Part shown: positions 38,534 through 50,314 of the stretch, piece after piece
Numbering within the stretch: position 1 is the first letter of the stretch
Layout of the letters: each line of letters begins with the position of its first letter
Source of the DNA: Cristatella mucedo
Lineage: Eukaryota > Bryozoa > Phylactolaemata > Cristatellidae
DNA: 64,000 nucleotides
Direction: 5' to 3'
Assembly (NCBI GenBank): GCA_009760855.2
Contig: WPIO01000087.1
Coordinates: 1,465,001 to 1,529,000, forward strand
Notes under the pieces: generated by a model
Databases searched by the model: none
What the model saw: the letters and a program-made list of their open reading frames with translations, nothing else
What the model was told of the DNA's origin: nothing
Position numbers and translations under genes: made by a program

Positions 38534-38662
38534 TGGCTTCTTTCTGGGCTCGCTGTGGCTTCTTTCTGGGCTCGCTGTGGCTTCTTTCTGGGCTCGCTGT
38601 GGCTTCTTTCTGGGCTCGCCGTGGCTTCTTTCTGGGCTCGCTGTGGCTGCTTTCTGGGCTCT
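38534..38662. repeat. 22-bp minisatellite, about 6 copies
   Basis: Unit tggcttctttctgggctcgc plus two bases, repeated in tandem with few changes (one T-to-C and one T-to-G variant). Because 22 is not a multiple of 3, the translated products change frame between units. Confidence 0.9.
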
Positions 38663-39079
38663 TTCTCCTCTCGCCTCCACTAAACTCTAGCAGGAGCCTG
38701 TGGGGGGCACACGCAGGAGCCTGTGGCCTGGCCTAGCCTGGCGTCTGTGGGGGGGGGGCACACGCAGGAGCCTGGCGCTGGCGCGCAGGTCGCCGCAGCT
38801 TCGATTCGGCGAGTGCCGGTGATCGGCGAGTGCCGAAATGCCGCAAAGAGAGGTCGGGTGCAATAAGGACCCTAGCCTGGCGCCCGGACGCGACCCATCC
38901 CTTCGACTAGCGACGAGATTTGCGAGCACAGTCGCTGTGACCGACGTTCGGCGTTCGACGTGGAGACGCTGCTTCTCTTTGCTGGCGCCGGAAATCGACC
39001 GGCGCACGATGCGCTCCTCACACGGTCTCGAAGGCTTAGAGACCAGTGGGACGGCTCGCAAGCACCGATCATTTCGTGA

Positions 39080-39495
39080 GCTCCATCTCCCGCTCCTTCA
39101 TCTCCTCCTGCTCCTCCATCTCCTCCTGCCCCTCCTCCACCGCCGCCCGCTCCTCCTTCACCCCCTCCTGCTCCTCCTCCTCCAACTCCCACTCCTCCTC
39201 CACCTCCCGCTCCTCCTCCAGCTCCCGCTTCTCCTCCATCTCCTCCTCCTGCTCGCGCTCCACCACCTCCTCCTGCTACTCCACCTCCTCCTCCCGCTTC
39301 ACCTCCTCCTCCACCTCCTCCTCCCGCTCCTGCTCCCGCTCCTCCTCCTCCACCTCCCGCTCCTCCTCCACCTCCCGCTCCTCCATCTCCTCCTCCTGCT
39401 CCTGCTCCTCCTGCTACTCCTCCTCCACCTCCTCCTGCTACTCCTCCTCTACCTCCTTCTCTACCTCCTCCACGACCTCCTGCTCCTGGCTCTTT
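39080..39495. repeat. (CTC/CTG)-type pyrimidine-rich trinucleotide array
   Basis: About 415 bp of CTCCTC-type repeats. All three plus frames and one minus frame are open, giving Leu-, Ser- or Gly-rich nonsense, so no reading is favoured. Confidence 0.9.
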
Positions 39496-42378
39496 CCAAT
39501 AAATGCTGAATAGTACCACATTTTAAAATGTGCAGTATAAAGATGTTAGTACTTAAAAGCAAAGCCTGTCGCGACTGCGACAGGAAAAGCGGCTGGGGGC
39601 ATCAGAATCGGTTGCCGAGCCCCACTACGCAGACGCCGATCAGTGCGAGGTCGAAGGGCGGCAGGCAGGCAGGTCTAGAGAGCCTCTCTCGCGCGGTCGC
39701 GCGCGTGCGCCCAGCGACGGAGCGATTTGATTCTCGGCGCACGAAAGTGGCGTCGGCGTGCAGCATACGGCGCTTGCGAGCAAAGATCTGACCGTAGCGG
39801 CCCATTCCGGCTTCAGGGCGCATCGCCCGCCCGCATCGCTGGCATAACTCAGTCGCCGCCACCGACCGCACCCGCCGCCATCGCGCCCGTCGCACGGTTC
39901 GCCGTCGCGGTCGCGTGGCTCGCGGTCCGCTTGCAGCCGTCGGTCGGCTGTCCGAGCGGCGAATTCATACCTCGGCCTCGTCATCGGAATGCGCTGCTGC
40001 GCTCTGTGTAAAAGGAAAAAAAATGTGGGTTACGCTGCTGCTGCTGCGCGTCGCCTGGTCCAAAGGGCGCTCCTGTTTACGCCTTCGACGATCGCCGCGG
40101 CTGCGGTGGCGGCTGCGCGCGCGCGCGTCATCGAAAACTGCTACCCACTGCCACCGCGGCGCGACGCTTCGCCGGGCCGCGGCGGCTTCGCGGGCGAAGC
40201 GCCGGCCCGCGCCGGCGCCAGCTAGATGCGCCTCGACAAAAGAAGCAAACGCCGTTCGTTCTTCGTTTGGCCGCGCAGCCGCCGACCGCAGGCCGCGGCG
40301 GAGCGCGCCCCTCCCAGCACTTGGCCGACCCGACCTCCTCCGCGCGGCAGCGGCGCTCGTGCGGCGGCAGCCTCCCTGCAGCTTTCGGCGGCTGCCTCGC
40401 GCGCGCGCGCGAGCGAGCGCGGCGATCTCGCGCCGGGCCTGGGCGCCGCGGCCCTCCGACATCGGGCGACCGCACTGGGCGGGCTTCACGGCGGCACGCT
40501 GCTACGAGCCGCCGCGCAGCCTCCTTCGCCGTCGCCGCCCCTTCAACCTTCACCTTCAACCACTTCTGAGCCTCCTCTTCCGCCAGGGACAGGCGCTGAG
40601 CGGCCGCTCGCTCGAGGCGGCTCGCTCGCGGCAGGAGAGCCGACGGCGACGACGACATAACGACGCGCCAGCCCGTGCTCCTCCTTTCCGCTCCGCTCGG
40701 CTCCTCCGCGCCTCGGCCGCAGTGCGCCACTGGCGCGGCGCGCGGTGAATACTGAGACAATCCTCTCTCTCTCTATCCCGTCGCGTCGCGTCGGCGCGAT
40801 CCGGGCGCGATCCGGGCGCGCCGCCGTGTTGCTGCTGGCCCGTCCCTGCGACGGCGAGCGCTCGCCGCCGCAGGGCGGCTTTCGCAAGTGTCGCGTCTCC
40901 TGTCGCCGCTTCGATCTCGGTCTCTCGGTTTCGAGGTGCCGGCGGCGGAGCGGTCGCGGATACGGCGCGACGACGACGCGGGAAAGAGGAGCGGTCTGCC
41001 GCTGGACGGAAATGGTTAAATGTCCGTGGGGCGGTCTGCCGCCGGAAAGCGACGATGCGTCACCCGAGCCCGCGGCGCGCCGCTACGGCGGGAAGATCCG
41101 ACTACCGTCCGACCGCCCAGCCCGTCTACGAAGCGACGTAGTAGAGCCGAACCAAGCTAACTTAGCTGAGGCGAGTACGGCGGCGGCGGCGGCCAACGAC
41201 TAGCGTGCACGGACGGACGGATGAACGGATTTCCCTCCGCGGCGAGGAGTACGGGGCGAAGTGGCCGGGTTTGGCGCCAGCGAGCTCGCGAACGCGCTCT
41301 GGTCGAGAGCTCGTCGCTGGGCATCGTCGGCGCTAGACCGCAACCTCCGTCCGCGGCGCGTTGCTCCGAGCCTCGATGGGCGCCCGCGGCAGCCGCCAGC
41401 GCCTCGCCTCAGGCCGGTTTTCGCGCGCGCGCTCGCGTCGCTAGATCGCCGCGCGATTCGCTCGCTCGACCGGGCCACGCGCGCCGTTCAGGACGCTCGC
41501 GGCCCGGTCGCCCTGAGCGGCGTCGTCTGCGGCAGTGGCAGCGGCTCGCGCGGCGGCCGCGATCGCTCGCGGCCACCGCGCGAGCTCAATCTGACACGGA
41601 AGTGCACTCGATGACTGGGATTAGAGGGCTGGCATGAAGCGTCTTCGACTGCATCGATTCGCGGCTAGATCGCGGAAGCGTTCACCGCCCCCAACCACCC
41701 CTCCCCTGCCTCGTTCGCTCGATTAGCGAACTTCGCGCTACATTCGCCGCCGCCGCAGCCGCCCGGTGGCCGAAGCGAGGGCGGTGCGCTCGCCTCTAGC
41801 GCCGCCTTGAGGCAGGCGGACGACACGACGATCAGAAGCGGGCCCATTTGCAGCCTTTGTGTGTCGGCGGCCGGCTGGCGAGCGGTCGACGCAGCAGCGG
41901 TCGCTCGCGGCTTCGGAGCACCTTCGCGAGCGTCTCGTTCGCGCGCGCGCGCGCAGCCGTCGCCACTCGAAAGAGCGGACGGCCACTCGAGCTCGCCGCG
42001 GCAGCGGCAGCAGCGACAGCAGGGGCAACCTGCCTGCTGCCGGCGCCGCCGCGACGGCGGCGGGCCGTGCCGACGCTGCACCGGCTCCGTCCGCCACCGT
42101 CCACCGTTCCCCACGCTTCCGCGTGTAGGATGCCCACGGGACGCATCGGGGTTTCTACTGGCGTTCGCTAGAGAAATAAATCCGCCCAGCTCCTCTTGGG
42201 CTGGGCGAAGGCTGGACGGGTTCGACGGCCGTCGGCTCCGCCGTCTTGCTTGCATCCTTGCGGTCGTGCTTTCATGAAAATGGCGCCCGGCATGTTGGCG
42301 GGCGAGAGCCGGCAGTCCGGCGTCTGCTGCGGCGGCCACTGCGAATCGTTAACTGACTGCAGCGGTGACGGATGGACG

Positions 42379-42420
42379 GACCGAGCGGCGTCGCTTGGCG
42401 CCAAGCGGCGCCGCTCGGTC
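42379..42420. repeat. 42-bp near-perfect palindrome
   Basis: 21 paired positions with no loop, centred between 42399 and 42400 (cttggc/gccaag), with one T:G mismatch. Confidence 0.9.
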
Positions 42421-42868
42421 GGACCGAATAGTCGCGGTCGGCGTCGGGCAGCCGCGAGTCCATTCGGCGGGCAAGGCCAAGGTCGACGTTTCGTCTAGCT
42501 CGCCGCGGCCTGCCCGAGATGCAGGATCACGAAAGGTCGTGCGGCCCGGTCCGGGCACGTGACTTCCGCCCGCCTGCTAACCCGAGCGCCGTAGGAGGGG
42601 AGAGGAGAACGGAGGAGCACAGGGGAGGGCAGGACGGAGAGAGCACCGAGCGAGAGCACCGGTAAAAGGACGGACGGACGGACGGAGGGACGGACGGAGG
42701 GTGTATGGATGAAGAGACGGAGAGGCGACATGATAGACAAGGCTGACCGACCAAGAGACGGATAGGTAGATGCGTAGAGATACTGTAGATACCTGCATAC
42801 ACCTGCAGGTGTAATGACAAATGATATATAATGTATAATGTAATATAATACAATATAACGTGATAATA

Positions 42869-42930
42869 TAATAACTTCGTTTGTATAGTGCCCTACGAGA
42901 AGTTAAATCTCTCGCCGGACGCTCGACTGA
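42869..42930 (-). mobile_element. Solo SINE-B/LINE-A tail
   Basis: 'ttgtatagtgccctacgaga', 'agttaaatctctcgcc' and 'gacgctcg', the antisense stem-loop with AT-rich DNA on its tail side (42815-42880). Confidence 0.5.
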
Positions 42931-43863
42931 CTGCAAGCGAAACGCTGACCAAGGGTTAGCACCATTCGCAGTATATAGACTACGAATGCAAGCAAGTATC
43001 TTGCTTAGGCCAGCATTCTAAGCATGCATGGAGGAGACACTATCTATCTCATGACAGCCGGTTAGTAAGTAAGACTTGGGGCCGGTAGCGTGCACTGAAT
43101 CGCCGTGCACAGGATCGCACGCGAAGCGCGCCGCCGGAGCAAATGCAGAGGTTTACTGAGACGAAGGAGAGCCGACCGGAACAGGTGCATCTTTTGAGAC
43201 AACAAACTCTCGAGGTCGCGGCAGGTTGCGACAGGAGCCGGAAACAGACGTTTTCAGACCTTCACTGCGCGGAAGCTGAGGGCTCGATCGACATAAGATT
43301 TCAGTCTACAGCTATTGACGGCGAGATTACAATGGCCTCCGAGGAGTGGGCGGTGCGAGAGCACGTGACTGGACGGACGGCCGAGCGGGTAGTTGGGAGT
43401 AGGGCGCGGCTAGAGCGAGCGAACGCGAGCGGCCTGAGAGCCAGACTGAAGATGCAGTGCAATGCGATACCCGCGATGGCTCAGGTTTAGGCAGCGCTTT
43501 CTAGGGAAACGCGGCAAACGCTGAGGCAGCGACTGCCGCGGTGACCGCGTGTCTTTGCCGCGAGCTAGCGCACGAGAATCGAGCTTGGCACCCTTGACCC
43601 CTCCGCCCCCCCCGCCCGCCGCCAGTCCCTCCTTCAATCTCTCCCCCCAACGTCCGCTGCCCAAATCCTCTCCCATCGCTATTTTAAGTGCTAAGGCCAC
43701 GGAAAGAATGTAGACACACTGCGGGATCTTCAAACCTTTCCTGTCGTCCCAATGGGCTTTCCGCTCAAGAGGACTCCGCATTGCTCTCTGTCTGTCTGTC
43801 TCTCTTTCTATCTCGCTCTCTTTTTTGTCTTTCTCTCCGCGTTTCTATCTCAGCATCCCTTTC

Positions 43864-43994
<131 letters not shown>

Positions 43995-45635
43995 TGTTCC
44001 AAGCCTCACTCTGTTTTATCTCCCGCCTCTCTCTCTCTCACACTGCCAGGAGGCCGCTGCAGGTATTCCGTCGCGTAGCGCCCACATACTTCCGACTGCG
44101 GAGCGCGGATCGGCTCGACACGTGACGCACGCGCCGCTGCTACTGGCGAATTATAAGCTTCGGCTAAGCGCTGCCACCCAAGAATCTGGCAGCTCTGTCT
44201 GCTAACGGCCTCCTCGGCTAACTTTCGTTAGATGGCCAATGACTGCGGCGGTCAGCCCGCGCAAAATGAAGACCCGGGTGCCGCCACAAGATCGTCGTCA
44301 CCTCCGCTGCCACGACAGATCAATTGTCGTCCTCGGAGCCTTGTCCCTTGCGACGGCGGCTGCCGCAAAGACGATCGGGCGGCGACTGCGGCGGCGAGCC
44401 GGCTGCGGCGTAACCTGCGGGCGGCGAGGCGACGCGTCGCTCGCGCTCGCCGCGCTGACGCCGCGGCGTCGGCCGCTGCGGAGATCGCCTCGGGGTTGGC
44501 TGGTGAGTTTTGAGCCGTCTCAAAACCGCCAGAGCAGTAATAAATGCTTCTGAATCGCAATGCTGAGAGACCGGCGCTACCCCGCCCCGCCACCCGCTAC
44601 CTGCTACCACCCCTTCCCCCCCTACCCCTACGCCGACGGCAATCGATCATGCTACTAGATGACGGCCTGCCATGCCAGTTATGCCTCTTATTTTGAGCCG
44701 CCATAAATTCGCCGGGCGGCCATAAATTCCTTACGACGCCTGCGCGACGCCGCGACGCCTCGACCGAAAGCGGGGAGGCGTCCTCGACGACGCGGCGTTG
44801 GCTCGGAGGCAACCGGTCGCCGCCGAAGTTCGCTCGCATCGCAGCCGCAGGCACCGCCTCCATTTTCGCAGGATCGCGCCGCCGCCGCCGCTGCCACCGC
44901 CACTCAACGTGGCGACGGCGATCCTGCGAGCTCGTAGCGCGGCCGCCGCGGCGGATTCTGCTCCTCCGCCGCCGCGGCGGTTCAGACTGCGGCGCGGTTC
45001 GGACCGCTCGCCCACGCCGCCATTTAGGCGCCGGCCGCGCCGCCGCTCGGAAGCGCCGCAGCGCGGAGAGTGGCGGCGGCGGCGCTTCCGAAGCGGCGCC
45101 GCAGAAGCGGCACCGCCGAAGCGTCGCCCGCAATGCCGGGCATTCGCGTGGGCGATGCTTCGCTGCTTCGACGCCGCCACTTGCGCGCGCGCCGCCTCCG
45201 ATCGTGGGCGAGCCGGCGTGCGCCGCGCGACGCTACTATTGAGCCAGCGCTCGCGCGCGCGCGCGAGCGCGCACGACGCCGTTCAGCTCCGCCGCCGGCC
45301 TCGGTGAATTTCCACGCTGCCTCTAACCGCACTTGCACGCTCCCTTGGACTAGTCCGGAAGGGACAAGGAAGTCCGGAAGGGACAAGGTGCGCTCCCGCA
45401 TTTCTACGATTTGCACTCTCAAGAAAAGTCCACACCTGGCCGCACCTCGCATTGGCTTAATCCTGGTTACGCCCCCCCCCAAGACAGCGTCGTTGCCGCT
45501 AGCTTCGCTGCATTCGGTCTCGCCGAGGACGCACTTTCGGCCATCGCTGCGCGCCATCTAGCGGTTGCTTGAAGTAGCGCGCGACTGTTTTGCAGGTCTC
45601 TCTACGGACGTCACGCATCGGCGCGCTGCCGGCAG

Positions 45636-45667
45636 CGCTCCGAGCGCCACCGGTGGCGCTCGGAGCG
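45636..45667. repeat. Perfect 32-bp palindrome
   Basis: Arms cgctccgagcgccacc and ggtggcgctcggagcg with no loop. Confidence 0.95.
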
Positions 45668-46132
45668 AGACGCGCGGGCCCCGGCGGCGGCGATACCGTT
45701 GTCGAGGCAAGCGGGTCGGTGCGCGCTTCCTCGCCTGCGCGTGCGATCGCGCGAGTCTCCTCTCTCTTTCCTACCTCCGCCGGCAAAGCGGCGGCTGTTT
45801 GGCCGAAGCCTGTCGCGCAGTCGCGTCGTGGTCCAAATGAGTGTTTTGAAAGTTTCTCGAATCATTTACGGGGACAGAAATAAAAGGCGATAGCTAGAGC
45901 AGCGAGATTCGGACGGATGATCTCCGGTCTAGGTTGGTCAGCTGCCACTCTAATCGCTGCGACTTTGCCGATCTCGCGGTTCCGACCGGTTCTCATCGGC
46001 CACCGGTCTCTGATTCCAACCCGCTTCGATTGATGGCGATGGCCGTACGTTCACGATTGACTCGACCCCAAGCGTTGGCCGGTCCTGACGTTGCTGACGA
46101 GCAGACGAAGCTGACGTAGCCGACTAGCGCAC

Positions 46133-46231
46133 ATTAATAATAATAATAACAATTCACTTGATAAAGCACCCTCAGAGAACTTAATCTCTCTCTAGGCGCT
46201 TTGCATTTGCTGTAAAGTGAAATGCAATTGA
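46133..46231 (-). mobile_element. Solo LINE-A tail
   Basis: 'taataataataacaattcac', then 'tgataaagcaccctcagaga', 'aggcgctttgcatttgctg' and 'aatgcaattg'. A possible 5-bp 'acatt' duplication lies at 46131 and 46231. Confidence 0.75.
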
Positions 46232-46344
46232 CATTCGGGCAGTAGGCGACGGCGGCGCGCGTTGCACCCGCCCCCGAATTCCCCGACATCTATGATGGGC
46301 GGAATGTAGACGCAGCCTTTAGCGGCGGTTGCAAGGACTAATAG

Positions 46345-46405
46345 TAATGAAGTATTTGTATAGCACCCTCAAAGAGCTTGAATATCATTCTTGGCACTTT
46401 ACCTA
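46345..46405 (-). mobile_element. Solo SINE/LINE tail, diverged
   Basis: 'ttgtatagcaccctcaaaga', 'gcttgaatatcattcttggc' and 'actttac' follow the antisense stem-loop order. Confidence 0.5.
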
Positions 46406-47299
46406 AGCAACAATGCCAAGATACTGGGCAAGCGACGCTTGGACTGCTACCGCCGGCCGAGCGCCGACTTCCGCGGCGATAGCGAGAACGAGCTTGGGCT
46501 CTGCGGCGCTCGCTCGCTCGCGCGCGCTTGCGCTTAGTCGAGCTTCCGCGCTGACCGGCGCCGACGGCCGGGCCGACGGTCGCGAGCAGGCGGACGCTGC
46601 GGCCGCGGCGCAGAGTCCGCGAAAAGTCGTGCGGTGGCCGCCACCGGCCCGATCTCCCCGATCGATTAGCTACCGACGCCCGCCACGCGTTCGCGTCGGG
46701 GCCGGGGCGGATTGAGCTGGCCGCACCCAGACGGCGGCGGCGGCGGCGGTGGTGCCCGCTGAGACGCGGCGTCGCCGGGGCACCGCCGAGGCGTCGCCGG
46801 GGCACCGCCGAGGCGTCGCCGAGGCTAGCCGGCAGGCGCCGCAGGCGGCACCCGCAGAGTATCTAGCCAGCAGCTGCCCAAGCTGTCCAAGTCTCGCCGC
46901 TCCTGCGGTGGAGCAGTGGCAGCAGCTATTCCGCTTCTTCGACCGTGACCCCGATCCGCCCCGCCCCCCCCGGTTACCGCCTCCCACCCACCTCCAGGGC
47001 CGGGTGCGAATTGCGCTCCGCGGCTCTCGCCCGCGCGCCGATCTTCCGGCGCGCGCCCGCGCACCGACGCAGCGGCGCAGCGGGCTGCCGCCGACCGAGG
47101 CCTCCGCCCGGCGGTTAAGGTCACGTGACGCCTCCCGCCCCCGGGAGCCACGCCCCCGGGGTGGCGCCGAACGCAGCCGGGGGCCCGTAATCACATTGAA
47201 TGCGCCGTCGAGATTTTATTGGCCTCTGCCCGGCTGCCGGGCCTGTGACGAGACCTCCTGCGGTCGGGCGACGGAGCATTCTCAGCGGAGCTATCGCCC

Positions 47300-47509
47300 G
47301 GAATAGCTGGCGTGCTGGCTAGCGGCTGGGCGCGCGCGTGCCACCGCGGGAGCCAGACCAAGTCGTTCGCATCGTCCTCGGCGATCGGACGCGGCGGCCA
47401 TTGTAGGCGAGCGCCGACGCTGCACCTCGGCTGCACTAGCGCGTCGGACCAGTCGACGCCCGCCCGACCGCCTGACCGCCCGCCCGCCCGCCCGCCGCCT
47501 CAGTCACTG
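47300..47509 (+). promoter_or_regulatory. Candidate 5' noncoding exon and promoter region
   Basis: A strong splice donor (CTG|GTGAGT, GT at 47510-47511) follows a CpG-rich stretch with GC boxes and a reversed CCAAT (attgg, about 47218). A plausible partner acceptor (gcttaac, then gcttcgcttgcag) ends at 49694, 154 bp before the TGF-beta start codon. This pairing is inference; only RNA data could show it. Confidence 0.25.
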
Positions 47510-49467
47510 GTGAGTCGGCTGCGTCCGTCGCCGCGCGGCGGCGTGCCCCCCCCCATCAACCGCGAACCCGCACCGACCGGCGTAGGCCAGCCGCCGCCTC
47601 TGGGTCGAGCGACGCAGGTCGGCGGCCGGCCGGCCGGCGCCGCTGCATAGCTGCCGGCCTTCGGAACCCCGGAACGAACGAACGGGCGAGCGTAGCCGCT
47701 GCATAGCTGCGTAGCCGCTTCAGCTCCGGTGCCGCCGCCGGCGGCGGCCGCTCAGGCTTCGGGTTCCGGCGGCGGCGTCGGGTGAGGGGCCGGTCGACGG
47801 ACGCAGGCGGTCGCGTGCGACGACAGACGACGACGAGCACGTGCGGGCGGGCCCGCCTGCTGCTGCCCCTGCGCTCGGCGCGAGCGCGGACGTCAGTCTC
47901 CGCTCCAGAGCTGAACGACAGACAGGGCCGACGGCGCGACGGCCCCTCGGGCTAGCCAGCCGCGGCCGACTGAAAACGGAAGCGGCAGCGCCGCGCGGCG
48001 GCTGCGGGACGGCGCCGCATCTCGCTCCGCAGACGCCGCGCCCCGCGTACTCCGCCGGCCGCGGCGGCGTCTGCGCTCGACTGCAGAACTGCTTGGGTAA
48101 ACCGATATCTCCCTCTCTGTCCCGGTAGGCCGCCTGCGAAAACAGCCCGATAACGTGGCGGACGGGCGACGGGCTGGTGCTGCAGCGGCGGCGGCGGCAG
48201 ACGAGGATGCATCGCCCGCCGCTGGCTCGATTCGCCGCCGGTCGTGCGACTAGTCAGTGTGCGCCTTCGACGGTGGCCGCAGGTGCTCGCGGCGAGCACG
48301 CCGCCGCCGCCGCCGCAGCGCCGTCCGACCGACCAGCTCTCGCTGCCCGGCGCTGCGGCGTGGCGCCGGGCTAGGGGCGCGCACGTCGACCGCGGCGTAA
48401 TTAGGCTACTCCTGCACGAACGGCGATATATTCTCGCCTTCGGCTGGGCGAGAGGCCTATCGCGTACGACTAATTTCGCATCGTCTCGCGGTTCGCTTGA
48501 ATCTCGGGTAAAAAGCGGCCGGGCGAGGCGCGTGCCGCGCCGGGCCGGGCCGTGCGTGCGTGCTGAGCCGCGCGTTCAGGCCGACTTGGAAAGCCGCGCT
48601 CCACCCGAAGCCGAAGCTGTCTCCGAATGCGTCAGCTTTTTTTCACGCCGGGTCGAATTCGTACGCCGTGCGTCGCCTCTTCGCGGCGCTGGACAGGCGC
48701 GCGCGCGTCTAGATCCTGGGGTGCGAGGACCAAGGGGCGGCGGCGGCGGCGCCTGCGCGCAGCCACGCTGGCGCGCTGAAGCGAGCGAAGCGTGACGCGG
48801 CCCCGCTGCCAGCCGGTGGAGGTGGGCGTGGGAATATCTGGAAGGCGGGACCCAGCGCAGCGCGGTCCGGCGATCGGCCTTCAGCCGGCGGCGGCGGCGG
48901 CGCGTGCTTACTTCGCTATGCTGCCCCCCCCCGTTTCCGGCCTTGCGCGCCAGGCGGTTACATCGCCGCCGCCGGTCCGGAATGGTCACGGAAATAATTG
49001 CGCCTCCGTGCGGAGCCTGCCGGAGCGGTGATTCACGCAGTCCCGCCACACTCCCCTTACCTTTAAAGAGCGGCTTCTAGCCTTGCGCGGCGTTCTTCGT
49101 GCCGGAGCGGTCCGCACGCACGCACGCACGCGCGCACTCTCGCGCAGAGAATCTCCGCCGCCGCCGTTGGCCTCAGCTCGTTAACGTTCGGCGTCGACGC
49201 GCACGGTCAGCAGCCTACCACGGTGAGAGCAGGCGAGTGTCGGAGCGGCGCCTGCCACGCCCCCTCGGCGCCTAGCCGCCGCCGCTGCCGCTCGCGGGAC
49301 CGGCCCCGCAGTACGTAGGCGGAGGGCACGCCTCCGATCGGTTCGCGTCGCCTTCTCCCTAAACGGTGCGAACCTCCACCGCAGCTCCCTCTCATCCACG
49401 CGGCGATCACCGCGAGGCCCTGGACCGTTCCTGCTGCCTGTATACGGCTGCGCCGGGACGCCTCCGA

Positions 49468-49508
49468 CTCGCCTGCGTCAGCCGCGGCCGGCGGCTGACG
49501 CAGGCGAG
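49468..49508. repeat. Perfect 18-bp hairpin, 5-nt loop
   Basis: Arms 49468-49485 (ctcgcctgcgtcagccgc) and 49491-49508 (gcggctgacgcaggcgag), about 340 bp upstream of the ligand start codon. Confidence 0.95.
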
Positions 49509-49660
49509 CGGTGCGAGGGGGATGGAGGCGGGGATGGAGCAGCGGTCCGACCTGCGCCGTGCATCGCAGGCCGGAATCGCTTGAATTCGCCGACGCCCCC
49601 GTCTGCGGCGGCGTCTGCTGCTGCTGCCGCCGCTGCGAGCCCCCGTCTGCGACCGTTGGC

Positions 49661-49670
49661 GTCACGTGAC
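49661..49670. promoter_or_regulatory. Palindromic E-box GTCACGTGAC
   Basis: A 10-bp palindrome of the kind bound by bHLH-Zip factors (USF, MITF/TFE), 179 bp upstream of the start codon. The same core, CACGTGAC, recurs at 42556, 43362, 44119, 47122 and 54349. Confidence 0.45.
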
Positions 49671-49848
49671 CGATGCTTAACGCTTCGCTTGCAGACTTGC
49701 GAATCGAACGACGCCGGACGCCCGTAGCTCGGAGCGAGCGCGAGTGGACGGCGACTGGGCGCTAAGAAAGACCAGCGTTCGAGCAAGCTCCGGCCGCCGG
49801 GACTCATCAGCAAGAGCTGCGGCGGAAGCGGAAGCAGCAGCAGCAGGC

Positions 49849-50314
49849 ATGAGTTGGGATGCCCCGACGCCACCGACGCCGCCTTCGGCGTTGCTCGTCG
49901 TCAGCGTCGTCATGAGTGCACTGCTGCTGATCGACGGCACCGCAGCCGTTGTCGTCCAGTCGAGCGCGTCGGCGCTCCTGCCGCAGCAGCCCCGAGGCTC
50001 CTCTGCGGCCACCGCGAGGTGGCACCACCTCCGCTCCACCGCTTACAACTCGTCGATCGAGGAGCGGATGCTGCGAATCGAGGAGATCAAGAACCGCATC
50101 CGGGCCTCCTTCGGAGCCATGCTGCTTCCGTCATCTGCCACGGCCGCCGCAGCTGCAGAGCACCTCGGAGAGGAAGGCAGGCGCCGAATTCGAGCTGAGC
50201 TGCACCTCAGAGAAACTCTCGCCGCCGACGAAAGCAGCCCGAGGGGTCGGGCCGCGGCGGCAGCCGCCAATGACGCGTCCTCGCTGGATCTGTACAGCTT
50301 CAGGCAGCTGAAAG
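49849..50314 (+). CDS. TGF-beta superfamily ligand, exon 1 (signal peptide, N-terminal prodomain)
   Basis: Exon 1 encodes residues 1-155 and the first base of codon 156 of a secreted growth-factor precursor. Residues 14-28 form the hydrophobic core of a signal peptide (A-L-L-V-V-S-V-V-M-S-A-L-L-L-I), with cleavage likely near residues 31-33. The n-region has an Asp and no Lys/Arg, which is unusual. Asn67-Ser-Ser is a glycosylation sequon. Residues 76-84 (R-I-E-E-I-K-N-R-I) match the first straitjacket helix of TGF-beta/GDF8-type prodomains, which wraps the mature dimer. I chose the Met at 49849 (G at -3) because it places the signal peptide at the N-terminus. The in-frame Met at 49744 would put 35 Ala/Arg/Ser-rich residues ahead of it and has T at -3. 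The exon ends at a good donor, AAAG|GTACGC, in phase 1. Ala- and Glu-rich low-complexity stretches are present. Confidence 0.85.

Noticed and set aside
38534-38662. CRISPR-like array
   Set aside because: The units are directly adjacent with no spacers, and the genome is an animal's. It is a minisatellite.
38838-39519. Leu-rich plus frame and Gly-rich minus frame over 200 codons
   Set aside because: A CTC-type trinucleotide array is open in four frames at once, so none is favoured as coding.
49744-49848. Upstream in-frame Met at 49744 as the ligand start
   Set aside because: It would put 35 low-complexity residues before the signal peptide and has T at -3; the Met at 49849 fits a secreted protein better.
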